Shown one piece after another: positions 44,683-54,638 of a stretch of 62,903 bases of DNA (position 1 is the first letter of the stretch; every line of letters starts with the position of its first letter). Origin of the DNA: Klebsiella pneumoniae (GTDB taxonomy: Bacteria > Myxococcota_A > UBA796 > GCA-2862545). The stretch covers positions 1 to 62,903 of the forward strand of contig CAMASI010000014.1 in NCBI GenBank assembly GCA_945861065.1. The letters run 5' to 3'. The position numbers were made by a program, and so were the translations under genes. The notes under the pieces were generated by a model that worked only from the letters and a program-made list of their open reading frames with translations, had not been told where the DNA came from and did not search any database.

Positions 44683-47600
44683 ATGGAGTTCCCCCAACGA
44701 TTCGGCAAATACGACCTGCTCGATCGCATCGCTACAGGCGGCATGGCGGAAGTGTTCTTGGCGCGTCAGGTTGGGATTGGCGGCTTCGAACGCCGCCTCG
44801 TCATCAAACGGATCCGCCCCGAACTCGCCTCTGACCCACACTTGGGCCGCTTGTTCATCCAAGAGGCGCGGATCGGCGTTCAGCTCAACCACCCCAATGT
44901 TGTGCAAGTCTACGAGCTCGGACGCGTCGGGGCTTCGTTGTACATCGCAATGGAGTGGCTCCGAGGCAGCGATCTCACGCGATTCGTCAAAGTGCTCCGC
45001 GCTGAAGATGGCCGTTTGCCCACGCCGCTCGCTGTCCACATCGTCGCCGAAGCCTGCCGCGGCCTGGCTCACGCACATACGCGCCTCGACCAGGACGGGC
45101 AGGCTTTGGGCCTGGTTCACCAGGATGTGAGCCCTCACAACATTCTCGTGACGTTTGACGGCGACGTCAAACTCGTCGATTTCGGAATTGCCCGCGCGAT
45201 GAACAGCGCGACGGATTCCACGAGGCACGGCGGCGGCAAAGTTGCCTACATGAGCCCAGAGCAGGCGCGCGGCGAAGAAGTCGACCATCGTGCGGATCTA
45301 TTTTCCGCGGGAATTGTGCTGTGGGAGCTCCTGGCCAACCGACGGCTGTACAAACACGCCGACCCCGACGTCAAACTGGCCATGGTACGGACTGCCTCCA
45401 TCGCCGACCCTCGCGCACATGGCGCGGCGATGGACGACGCCCTGTGGCTCATACTGACCCGAGCGCTCGCGCCCGTCGCAGGCGATCGGTATCCCTCAGC
45501 CCACGCCTTTGAAGAAGATCTTCGTGCGTGGTTGTTCGAGCGTAGATCACGCGTAGGGCCCAAACAACTCGCCGCGCTGCTCCGAACCGCGCTGCAGGAC
45601 GACGGGCTCGTCCCCGTCGCACGTCCCCTCGTAGAGCGGGTCGCCGCCGACGTTGCGCGTTTGGACGCTACGGCCTCCACTGCCACGCCCATCTCTGGGC
45701 GAAACACCGGGACGCTACCCGGAAACCTGTCGACCTCGCGAGGGGAACGGCGCGCCGTCGCTACGCTTCTCCTCGATTTCGACGGCATTACCGACCTTTC
45801 GGCGCGTCTGGAACCGGAACCGCTATTTCGCCGACACCTGCGGCTATTGCGCTGGGTGCGTTCCGTGGTGGATCGGTGGGGCGGCGTGCTGCAGCAGGCG
45901 GTAGACGATCAAGTCACCGTCCTGTTCGGCGTCCCGAGGGCACATGGTGACGAGATTGCCCGAGCCCTTGATTGTGCGCTCGAATTGCGCACCTCCATTT
46001 CCTCCCTACGCAACCGTGGGTTGACGCTCGAGGTGGCGATCGGCGTTCATATCGGAGACGTCACCATTGGTTATGTCGGCCATCGCATTCGGTACGTCGC
46101 ACGGGGAGACACAACGCGATTCGCTCGGCGGCTGTCGGCTCTTGCCGACATCGGTCAAATCCTGGTCTCCTCACAGGTGTTCGAAGCCGCTGAAAGCGTG
46201 TTCGTGTTGCGTCGAGGGCCGGACGTGCCGTGCCGGGGCGAGCGGACTGGCCTGCCGTCTTACCGCGTCACGGAACGGCGCCGCGGCGTCGCCGGGAGCA
46301 CCCGTGGCACGTGGATTCGTCGCGCGGACGAGTTGGACGCCGTGCGGGCCTTGCTTGGCACCCTTGCGGACGGAAAGGGCGCCAGTCTGACCGTGCACGG
46401 CGACGCGGGCACCGGTCGTAGCCGCCTGCTTCGCGAGTTGCACGACATCGCGGTGAGGCGCGGTTTGCCCTGCGCCATCGCACGGTGCACCCCGTGGGGG
46501 GGTCGGCCCGCCCTCGCGCCTCTTGCCGACCTCATATTGGACGTTCTCAACATCGACCCCAGCGCCGGTCGGGATCCCAACAGGCTCGCCGATTCGTTGG
46601 CTGGTTGGGGAAGCCCGCGACGCGATGCCGATGTCGTTTCTGCCCTGTCAGGGGTCATACCCGCACTGACGCCCGACGCCGCCGAAACCGTGCGCGTCGT
46701 CGCGCGCCTGCTCACTGTACGCGCCCAACACGGTGCCTTCATCGTCGCGCTCGACGACGTGCACCACCTCCCCGTCGACGCCCTCGCTTGCCTTCGGGCG
46801 ACCGTAGAGGCGGTTGCTCAATGCCCGATCGCTTGGTTGTGGACGACACGCGACCTCGTCTCCGTCCCCGAAAAGAAGGCGCCTGTGGCCCACCTCCCGG
46901 CGCTCTCGAACGAGCAAGTCGGCCGCTTGGTCACGACCCTTTTGGACGCCGATGCGGTGGAAGACATCATCGTCAACCGAATCCGGCGCCTCGCGGAGGG
47001 CAACCCCCGTTACGTGGAAGAACTCACGCGTTTTATGGTGAGCGAGGGCGCAGTGCGTGTCGAAAATCGCGTCGCAATGGCGGTGGAAGCCCGGACCACG
47101 CTCCCACTGCCACCGTCACTCGCCGCGCTTCAGGCCTCGCGAATCGACGCACTGGACGCTCCGTGCCGAGGCGTGCTTCAGCTCGCCGCCATCGCGGGCG
47201 CCACCTTCGAAGAAGAACTGGTTCGAGACGCAGCGGGCCTTGACGACATCGCCATCCCGCTTCGAGAACTTTCGGCGCGCGGGCTCATCATTCGCAGCCC
47301 TGACCCGGGCACTTGGTCCTTCGCTTCAGACTTGGTACGAGAGACGGGCCTTCGCGGTATTCTCGGCGTACAACGTGGAGACTATCATCGTCTCGTCGCC
47401 GCAGCGATTGAACGCAAACATCCGGGCGATCCTGGCGCCTGGACGGAGGAATTCGCTCGCCACCTCGCTGCGGGAGGTCGTCGGGTCGACGGCGCCAGGG
47501 CCGCTTTTTCCTGCGGCGAACGCTACGAGAAATCGCAGGACCTTCTGCGCGCGCGCTTGTGGTACCAGACGGGTCTGGATTGGATTGCCGCCAAACCACC

Positions 47601-48636
47601 GTCCGCCGACGAATGGGACGCACACGTACAGGGCGAAACCACGTTGCGGATTCGGCTCGGCTCCGTTTTGATGATGCTCGGCGACACCGTTTCGGGCGAA
47701 CGTCAACTCCGACTGGCGTTGGAATTAGCTGGAGATTCCGGATTACCGTGGCTGGAATTACGCGCGCATTTGGAAATGGCGCGAGCCTATGAACAACGGC
47801 ACAAACTTAAACTTGCGTCCGCGCATATCGGTCAGGCCACGGCCCTGCTGGCGGTGGAAAAGGACCCGGTATTGGAGCGAGAGGTGTTGGAAACTGCTGC
47901 ACGACTCGCATTCGACGCCGGTAGCTCCTCCGAGGCCGAGGCCCTATGGAAGAAGGCTCTGGTGCTCGCTGCGGGCAATCCTGCCGCCGAGAGCGCCTGC
48001 GAGGTCGGCTTGGCTTCGCTGTACCTTCGCTCAGGAGACTTAGACGAAGCGTCGACGTTGTTGCACAGAGGGCTCCAATCTGCGCGCTTGGGGCGCGACC
48101 GGATCCTGGAGGGTAGAATCCTGAACAACCTCGGTCTACTCGCCGCCGATCGAGGGGAATTCGAGGCTGCGTTGAACATGTTCCGCGACGCAATCCAAAT
48201 TCGGGAAGGGATCGGATATCTTCGAGGAATTGCGGTCAACCATCACAATCTCGGAGACGTCTACCTGCGCATGCACCAGAATTCCCGCGCCCACGTCGCA
48301 TTCGAACGGTCTCGCGAAATTGCGACAACCATGGGATGGACCCAGGGGATTGCGCTTAATGAAGTGTATTTGGGTTATTTGATGCAGGGCACCACGGAGG
48401 ATGCGGTCGCAGCGATCGACCTTGCCGCCGCCATCGCCCGGACGTTGGGGGATACCGAGCTCAGCCATGTGGGCGGTTGGCTCGCAGGGAGGAGGCTCGC
48501 CGACGCTGGACAGGCCGAACGCGCGCGCGAACGGTGGCAGGCCGTGCTCGACGAAGAGGCGTTGTACGAGGGCAAGACCGCGCTCGCCACAACCGTACGT
48601 ACAGCCCTGGAGGCGCTGCCAGCAAACCCACGCTAG
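44683..48636 (+). CDS. Giant regulator: protein kinase - class III cyclase-like - ATPase - TPR
   Basis: 1317 aa. Kinase domain (1 to about 290): Gly loop ATGGMAEV, Lys42, HQDVSPHN at 146-153 (HQD instead of HRD, seen in many myxobacterial kinases) and DFG at 166-168. A cyclase-homology domain follows (about 355-520) with LLLDFDG and DDQVTVLFG. In it the Asn of the usual GDxVNxAARL is Arg (GDTTRFARRL), so catalysis is doubtful. An AAA-type ATPase comes next (about 545-850) with GDAGTGRS, where Walker A Lys is Arg, and Walker B FIVALDDVH. TPR-like repeats fill about 960-1300. It is soluble, probably a sensor or scaffold kinase. The gene ends inside a palindrome. Confidence 0.9.
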   Translation: MEFPQRFGKYDLLDRIATGGMAEVFLARQVGIGGFERRLVIKRIRPELASDPHLGRLFIQEARIGVQLNHPNVVQVYELGRVGASLYIAMEWLRGSDLTRFVKVLRAEDGRLPTPLAVHIVAEACRGLAHAHTRLDQDGQALGLVHQDVSPHNILVTFDGDVKLVDFGIARAMNSATDSTRHGGGKVAYMSPEQARGEEVDHRADLFSAGIVLWELLANRRLYKHADPDVKLAMVRTASIADPRAHGAAMDDALWLILTRALAPVAGDRYPSAHAFEEDLRAWLFERRSRVGPKQLAALLRTALQDDGLVPVARPLVERVAADVARLDATASTATPISGRNTGTLPGNLSTSRGERRAVATLLLDFDGITDLSARLEPEPLFRRHLRLLRWVRSVVDRWGGVLQQAVDDQVTVLFGVPRAHGDEIARALDCALELRTSISSLRNRGLTLEVAIGVHIGDVTIGYVGHRIRYVARGDTTRFARRLSALADIGQILVSSQVFEAAESVFVLRRGPDVPCRGERTGLPSYRVTERRRGVAGSTRGTWIRRADELDAVRALLGTLADGKGASLTVHGDAGTGRSRLLRELHDIAVRRGLPCAIARCTPWGGRPALAPLADLILDVLNIDPSAGRDPNRLADSLAGWGSPRRDADVVSALSGVIPALTPDAAETVRVVARLLTVRAQHGAFIVALDDVHHLPVDALACLRATVEAVAQCPIAWLWTTRDLVSVPEKKAPVAHLPALSNEQVGRLVTTLLDADAVEDIIVNRIRRLAEGNPRYVEELTRFMVSEGAVRVENRVAMAVEARTTLPLPPSLAALQASRIDALDAPCRGVLQLAAIAGATFEEELVRDAAGLDDIAIPLRELSARGLIIRSPDPGTWSFASDLVRETGLRGILGVQRGDYHRLVAAAIERKHPGDPGAWTEEFARHLAAGGRRVDGARAAFSCGERYEKSQDLLRARLWYQTGLDWIAAKPPSADEWDAHVQGETTLRIRLGSVLMMLGDTVSGERQLRLALELAGDSGLPWLELRAHLEMARAYEQRHKLKLASAHIGQATALLAVEKDPVLEREVLETAARLAFDAGSSSEAEALWKKALVLAAGNPAAESACEVGLASLYLRSGDLDEASTLLHRGLQSARLGRDRILEGRILNNLGLLAADRGEFEAALNMFRDAIQIREGIGYLRGIAVNHHNLGDVYLRMHQNSRAHVAFERSREIATTMGWTQGIALNEVYLGYLMQGTTEDAVAAIDLAAAIARTLGDTELSHVGGWLAGRRLADAGQAERARERWQAVLDEEALYEGKTALATTVRTALEALPANPR

Positions 48637-48645
48637 CGTGGGTTT
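48624..48645. terminator. Perfect 22-bp palindrome holding two stop codons
   Basis: An inverted repeat beginning AAACCCACGC and ending in TTT, centred on CTAG. The TAG of the giant kinase and the TAG of the convergent J-domain gene overlap in its centre. Either transcript would form an 11-bp stem followed by a short T tract, so it is probably a bidirectional terminator. Confidence 0.75.
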
Positions 48646-49220
48646 CGCTGGGCAAAGGCAAGGAGTAACGCCCGAGACGCCTCATCCAGAGACGCAGGCG
48701 CAACAATGCGCACCTCTGAGACGTTCCGCCCCACCGCAATTCGTGTCCCGCTGCTCGAACAGGGAGGCACACTCACGGCTACGCCGTCGACAACGACCGT
48801 GCCCCCCAAAAAGGCCTCCGCCACCGTCAGGTCTAGCGTCCGAATGCCCTCCGCTGTCGCAGGCACGTCCGGCCCGCGTTTTCCTGCAGTTCGAGACACG
48901 CCCGCGCCAAAATCGGCAACGAGGTCGTCCAACCCCGCACCTCCCGGCGCTGGGCGTGCCGTCCGTCGATAAAACGCCTCGAAGAACGACTCGCCAGCCG
49001 ATGATCCTCCGGCCTTGCGCCCGTCGACACGCGCCCTATGGACTGGGTCCATCAGCAGCTCATAGGCTCGACGCGCCTCACCAAAACGAGCGACCGCGGT
49101 CGGGTCGTCGCCGGCGACATCTGGATGGCTCGTCCGAGCAATCCGCCGAAACGCCTTCTTGATGTCCTCCACCGACGCGTTTTGAGGCACCCCGAGCACG
49201 CTGTACGGATCCGCAGACAT
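48633..49220 (-). CDS. J-domain (DnaJ/CbpA-type) co-chaperone
   Basis: 195 aa. J domain at residues 5-68: [20 protein letters not shown] and the HPD signature at 32-34, so DnaK stimulation is expected. There is no zinc-finger region. A short Gly/Ala linker leads to one DnaJ C-terminal-like beta domain ([16 protein letters not shown], about 130-180), so it is a shortened class II form. Divergent from clpX with 58 bases between starts; both are protein quality-control genes. Confidence 0.87.
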   Translation of the reverse strand: MSADPYSVLGVPQNASVEDIKKAFRRIARTSHPDVAGDDPTAVARFGEARRAYELLMDPVHRARVDGRKAGGSSAGESFFEAFYRRTARPAPGGAGLDDLVADFGAGVSRTAGKRGPDVPATAEGIRTLDLTVAEAFLGGTVVVDGVAVSVPPCSSSGTRIAVGRNVSEVRIVAPASLDEASRALLLAFAQRNPR

Positions 49221-49232
49221 CCTGGCCCTCCA

Positions 49233-49257
49233 CCCCGCGTCGCCGCGGGGCTATACT
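49233..49257 (+). promoter_or_regulatory. Hairpin operator-like element and -10 box upstream of clpX
   Basis: CCCCGCG-TCGC-CGCGGGG is a perfect 7-bp stem (49233-49250). TATACT, a good -10 box, follows at 49252-49257, 21 bases before the clpX ATG. No fitting -35 box was found, which suggests an activator-dependent or alternative-sigma promoter, with the inverted repeat as the site. Confidence 0.45.
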
Positions 49258-49278
49258 CCACGCGTCGGGGGTTTGGGG

Positions 49279-50535
<1,257 letters not shown>

Positions 50536-50537
50536 AC

Positions 50538-51071
50538 ATGGGGCCCACCCTGCTCATCGCCTCACCGCAGGCCCACGACCCATTCTTCGAGCGCACGGTC
50601 GTCTTGGTATGGCATCATGACGAGAACGGCGCAATCGGCGTCGTCGTCAATCGTACGCTCGCCCACTCGCTCGCTGACGTCATCGACTTGACGGACGCCG
50701 AGGAGGCCGGTGCGGCCCTGGCCGTCATCGGCTGGGGAGGACCGGTGGAGGGGACGTCGGGCACAGTTCTGACGCGCGCTGTCGTCGAAGACGATGAAGG
50801 ATGGAATCTCCCGGAAGGGATCGGGATCACGCGATCGCAGGAACAGATGCGCACCCTGCTGAAGTTGCGGCAGCCGATCACGCTGCTGCTCGGCTACGCT
50901 GGGTGGGGCCCAGGCCAACTCGACCGAGAAATCGCGGAGGGTGGTTGGTTGTGGACCGACGCCGACCCGTCGCTCGTCTTTGATACGCCAGCCGCCGATC
51001 GCTACGACCGCGCCCTGGCCACGCTCGGCCTGGACGAAGCCCAGGTGTGGATGGCGCCGGTGGACGAATAG
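50538..51071 (+). CDS. YqgE/AlgH family protein (UPF0301)
   Basis: 177 aa. Family features: GPTLLIASPQAHDPFFERTV at the start, GVVVNRTL, GWGGPVEG and LLGYAGWGPGQLDREI. Full-length for the family. The fold is known but the function is not; AlgH was linked to alginate regulation in Pseudomonas. It sits 2 bases after clpX, so it is co-transcribed. Its stop is 10 bases from the convergent membrane kinase. Confidence 0.9.
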   Translation: MGPTLLIASPQAHDPFFERTVVLVWHHDENGAIGVVVNRTLAHSLADVIDLTDAEEAGAALAVIGWGGPVEGTSGTVLTRAVVEDDEGWNLPEGIGITRSQEQMRTLLKLRQPITLLLGYAGWGPGQLDREIAEGGWLWTDADPSLVFDTPAADRYDRALATLGLDEAQVWMAPVDE

Positions 51072-51081
51072 AAACCGAGGC

Positions 51082-52173
51082 TCAAGACAACGACCAAACG
51101 ACAACCGCCAGGCACATAGAACACGCCACAACCGCCGCGGTCCCGCACCCCACGCCGACGATCACTCCGACCGCCACCCGCGTCGTGTTCAGGCCCGACG
51201 ACGTTTGCACTGACCTCGACACGGGGCGGACTGTGTGAGGCTCCACAGCGCCCAACACCCAACTGCGACCCACCCAGTCGTCCGTCTCTGAAACGGCGCG
51301 CCGCGTCAGGACACCGGGCACGACGTTTCGAGCCCACGTCCGCAGGCCCGGCCCTTTGATCGACGACGCCGCCCGCAACAAAGCATGCTCAAGCGCTGAG
51401 GCGTCAGGGCGTAGTCCGGGGTCCCATTGCACCATCTGTCGCAAGACGGAACCCAGTGCTTCTGCGCCAGAGGGCAGCCTGGCCATGTGGTCCTGCACCC
51501 TCGTTTCAAACCGTTCACGGCTTGGCACCGGCGGGCCCCAACTGCGCCCCGTAGCTGCCTCCCACAACGTTTGGCCCAGGCCGAACACATCCACCGCAGG
51601 CGTCGGCGGATCGCCTGCAATCGTCTCGGGCGCCAGGTAGTTCAGAGTTCCCAACACGAGTCCCACCGTCCGGGCCTCTCGGTTGGCAAACGCCGCGCGC
51701 GCAACGCCGAAATCAAGCAACCGCACACCCCCCAACGACGTCACCATGATGTTTCCAGGCTTGATGTCCCGATGGACCACACCGAGGGGGGCACCCTCGT
51801 GACGCGCCTGGTGCGCACGGTACAAGGCACCAGCGACCTCGGCGCCCAACTCCGCCAACGCCCGGCCGGGAATTGGACCGACTGCCGCGATCTCCGCCAG
51901 GTCAGCGCCGTGGACAAGATCCATCACGACGGCCCAATGCCCGTCGAGTCGGACGAGGTCGGCGACCCCGACGATCAATTCGTCCGCCAGCAAGCCGAGT
52001 AAGCGGGCCTCGTCGCGCAGCCTCTCTTCGAGCTGACCCCCCATCTCTTCGTGGGCAGTCAGCACCTTGACGGCGACCCGTCGATTGATGCCACCGTCGG
52101 TGCGAAGCTCGCCGCGGTAGACGGTGCCCATGGTGCCGGCACCGAGCCGCTGGTGGAGCGTGAGGGAAGGCAT
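51082..52173 (-). CDS. Membrane-anchored serine/threonine protein kinase
   Basis: 363 aa. Kinase domain 1 to about 270: GAGTMGTV at 11-18, Lys36 in AVKVL, HRDIKPGN at 134-141 and DFG at 154-156, all intact. A basic juxtamembrane section follows, then one hydrophobic segment near residues 335-360 at the very C-terminus, with no extracellular domain after it. It is a tail-anchored cytoplasmic kinase. The start is 6 bases from the divergent carboxypeptidase start. Confidence 0.9.
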   Translation of the reverse strand: MPSLTLHQRLGAGTMGTVYRGELRTDGGINRRVAVKVLTAHEEMGGQLEERLRDEARLLGLLADELIVGVADLVRLDGHWAVVMDLVHGADLAEIAAVGPIPGRALAELGAEVAGALYRAHQARHEGAPLGVVHRDIKPGNIMVTSLGGVRLLDFGVARAAFANREARTVGLVLGTLNYLAPETIAGDPPTPAVDVFGLGQTLWEAATGRSWGPPVPSRERFETRVQDHMARLPSGAEALGSVLRQMVQWDPGLRPDASALEHALLRAASSIKGPGLRTWARNVVPGVLTRRAVSETDDWVGRSWVLGAVEPHTVRPVSRSVQTSSGLNTTRVAVGVIVGVGCGTAAVVACSMCLAVVVWSLS

Positions 52174-52179
52174 CGGCCG

Positions 52180-54198
52180 ATGTCGCTAACCCTGCTCGTG
52201 TGGACCGCAGCGCTGGGGGCGCCTTCGGATGAGGTGAGTTCAGCACTGTCGAACGCGGTGTCGGCAGCACCTCCCGAAAGCGCGGCCTTCATCGTCATCG
52301 GACGCACGGATTTCGATACGCCGATCGTGGCCGCATGGTTTGGCGCGCCGCCGGAACAGGGCGCCCCGATCGTCCGGCTGGTGTCCGGGCACCACGGCGA
52401 CGAACCCGTCAGTTGGGCCGTCGCGCTGCACGTTGCAAACCTTCTTGCGCTCGACCCGCCCGTCGACAGGACGTGCTGGATCGTGCCCTTGCTCAACCCC
52501 GATGGTGCAGACAACGGCACCAGAACCAACGGTCGGGGCGTGGACATCAACCGAAACTACGACATGTGGTGGAGCCAGGACGAATCTGACCCAGGCGACC
52601 GACCCTTCTCGGAGGCAGAGAGTTCCGCCCTGCGTGCGCTCGCAACCTGGCAGCCGCCGTGGCTCGGGCTGACCCTACACGCTGGCGCCAACAACGTGGG
52701 CTACCCATGGAACTACAGCGCCCTTCCTGCGCCGGACCAAGTCCTTCTCGCCCAATTCGCCGACGTGTACGCGGCCGCCGCGAACGACCCCACCCTCACC
52801 GTGTTTCAAGGTGCCGATTGGTACGAGACCCGCGGCGATCTCGACGATTGGGCGTATGGGCGGCAGGCCACGCTGCACCTCACCGTTGAGGTGTCCGTAG
52901 AAAAAGCACCCGACGACCCCGGCCGGGCTGTCGCCATTCACGTTCCTGCCATCCTGGCAGCTTTGGCCTTCGCCCCAACACACACGCTGCAGGCCGTGGA
53001 CGCAGAGAGTGGCGCGGCAGTATTCGCGTCTGTCTCTGCCTTGGCCGGCGCCCATTCGCCGACGGCCCCAGGGACGGGCACGTGGGCCGGCCGAACCACT
53101 GGGACCGTGGTTGTCGCCGCGTCAGGCTACATTGCAGAAGAAGTGGCGCCTACGACCGGAGACATCACGGTACCGCTTTCGCGGTCCGCCACGACCGATC
53201 TCGAACCTGGACCCATCGTGTTGTTTCGCCCCGGCGCAGGCGACATTTCCGGATGGTGGGACGGGGTGGACGCGTGGCCCCCGCCCAGTCCCGGTCCGTG
53301 GTGGGCCCAAAACGACACCGGCCGCGGCTCGGCACGCCTCGTCGTCCATGACGCACCCTCCATTTGGCGAACGACGAAGTCCACTTGGACTGCGCAATCC
53401 GAGTTCATTGAAGACGGTGCCCGGGCGTGGGCGCTTGATGCGGGCTGGACGCCGTTGCCGGTCACCCAGCTCGACGACACGCTCACCGTCGACGCCACCG
53501 CGGCCCCGCCCCAGAGTCGCATCCTCGTCTGGACGCTCGGCCGATGGCTCGGGCCGGGGAGCGCTGAAGACCTTGTGGTAGGCGGCTGTTCCACCGCCTC
53601 CGGCTCACCGCGCGGACTGTTCTTCCTCGCACTCGCGATGGTGGGTCAGATGAGGCCGCGCCGTTTTTTGACGTCTTTGATCGCAGCCTGCAGCGCGATC
53701 TCGTACTCAACCGTGCCCTCGCGGACGTTTTTCACACGCGCTTCTGCTTCTTCCCGAATCTGGCGCTCATCGACGTCGTGCGCGCGAAGGGCTGTCATGA
53801 TTTTCTTGAACAGGAGTTTGTCGTCGGTGTACACCTCGCCGACAAATCGACTGATCAACATGTTCTCGATGAACTGGCGGGCGAGAAAACGCTCGACCTC
53901 GTCGCCTACAGGGTGCCCCATCTCTTCGGCGATTCGTTTCCGATTCTTGCCGAACTCGTTGTACGGCACGTTGAGTGCGGCCATCTCGTCGCGAATGCGA
54001 TCGCGCATCTCGCCATCGCGGCGAAGATGTTCGTCCATGATCGCCACGAAGTCCTTTTCGGCCTCCGCTCGGTCAGCTGGTTCAACGTCGATGTCGCCGT
54101 CCCGCACCAGCCCATCGACGATGTCGTGGGCGATGAGTGGAACCTTGGCGCGGTACAGCTTCATGGCGGCGCCTTGCCTCCGAGGGCGGGCCCCCTAA
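52180..54198 (+). CDS. M14-family zinc carboxypeptidase-like protein, 3' end doubtful
   Basis: The frame gives 672 aa, but only about 490 look real. Signal peptide at 1-14. M14 motifs: HHGDEP (zinc His and Glu, about 70-75), DINRNYD (Asn-Arg substrate pair), LTLHAGANN (third zinc His) and TVEVS (catalytic Glu). A beta domain follows, then GGCSTASG, a hydrophobic run and RPRR, like a MYXO-CTERM tail ending near 53662. No stop follows. The frame then runs 180 codons antisense to the DUF507 gene with Ser/Arg-rich nonsense. One base less near 53643 would end it at TGA 53651. A lost stop or an indel is likely. Confidence 0.78.
   Translation: MSLTLLVWTAALGAPSDEVSSALSNAVSAAPPESAAFIVIGRTDFDTPIVAAWFGAPPEQGAPIVRLVSGHHGDEPVSWAVALHVANLLALDPPVDRTCWIVPLLNPDGADNGTRTNGRGVDINRNYDMWWSQDESDPGDRPFSEAESSALRALATWQPPWLGLTLHAGANNVGYPWNYSALPAPDQVLLAQFADVYAAAANDPTLTVFQGADWYETRGDLDDWAYGRQATLHLTVEVSVEKAPDDPGRAVAIHVPAILAALAFAPTHTLQAVDAESGAAVFASVSALAGAHSPTAPGTGTWAGRTTGTVVVAASGYIAEEVAPTTGDITVPLSRSATTDLEPGPIVLFRPGAGDISGWWDGVDAWPPPSPGPWWAQNDTGRGSARLVVHDAPSIWRTTKSTWTAQSEFIEDGARAWALDAGWTPLPVTQLDDTLTVDATAAPPQSRILVWTLGRWLGPGSAEDLVVGGCSTASGSPRGLFFLALAMVGQMRPRRFLTSLIAACSAISYSTVPSRTFFTRASASSRIWRSSTSCARRAVMIFLNRSLSSVYTSPTNRLINMFSMNWRARKRSTSSPTGCPISSAIRFRFLPNSLYGTLSAAISSRMRSRISPSRRRCSSMIATKSFSASARSAGSTSMSPSRTSPSTMSWAMSGTLARYSFMAAPCLRGRAP
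53646..54164 (-). CDS. DUF507 family protein
   Basis: 172 aa, the usual family length. It begins MKLYRAKVPLIAHDIVDGL and ends KRRGLI, both matching the family, with FGKNRKRIAEEMGHPVGDE in the middle. Entirely helical, soluble, no catalytic motif. The function is not known. GGAGGCAAGG lies upstream of the ATG. The carboxypeptidase frame overlaps it completely on the other strand; conservation of this protein shows which frame is genuine. Confidence 0.88.
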   Translation of the reverse strand: MKLYRAKVPLIAHDIVDGLVRDGDIDVEPADRAEAEKDFVAIMDEHLRRDGEMRDRIRDEMAALNVPYNEFGKNRKRIAEEMGHPVGDEVERFLARQFIENMLISRFVGEVYTDDKLLFKKIMTALRAHDVDERQIREEAEARVKNVREGTVEYEIALQAAIKDVKKRRGLI

Positions 54199-54638
54199 CG
54201 CCAGACCGAGCGCAGGCCCGTGCTTAGGGCCCGTCGATGCTTAAAATGGCGCGAGATCGCGTGCGGATGCGCCCGCCGGGCACGGAACGGGGGGCAACCT
54301 GACCGAGGCAACCCGGCATAGGTCGCAGGGAAGGTTGGCCCGTGACGCTGCCCCGCGGGATGTTGCCGCGGGCGAAGCGGCGCGTTTATTCTTGGGCGGG
54401 TCCTAGAGCGGTGACCCCTCACGTTGATCCGAAAGGCGCACGTAAGCGTGTACAGGACCCGAAGTGTGATCTGCTGCGCGCAAAGGGGTGTCCCGTTTGG
54501 GAATCGCAGGCTTCGCCAGGCTACGTGGGGGTCGGCGGTGGCCATCGCACGGAAGCCTCCGGTGCCACCAACGCGCCGCGCATGACGCGTTGGCATGCCG
54601 CATGACTCGATCTATTGGCAATCGCGCCCGACGACGCC
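54165..54638. other. 474-bp intergenic stretch without a gene
   Basis: Holds the second copy of the dispersed 58-bp repeat (54263-54320) and an 8-bp inverted repeat, CCAACGCG at 54568-54575 with CGCGTTGG at 54586-54593. Short frames here lack ribosome sites and family features. No tRNA-like pattern was found. It probably carries the promoter of the DUF507 gene and the terminator of the beta-barrel gene. Confidence 0.6.
54263..54320 (+). repeat. Dispersed 58-bp intergenic repeat, copy B
   Basis: Partner of 34661-34718, same orientation, no gaps, with differences concentrated in one 4-base block (ggca for ttgt). Both copies sit downstream of the 3' end or upstream of the start of ordinary genes, not within them. 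Confidence 0.7.

Noticed and set aside
53778-54227. 149-codon plus-strand frame
   Set aside because: Shadow of the conserved DUF507 gene on the other strand.
54591-54619. TTGGCA, 17 bases, TATTGG as a plus-strand promoter
   Set aside because: The -10 match is poor and no plus-strand gene follows until 55795.
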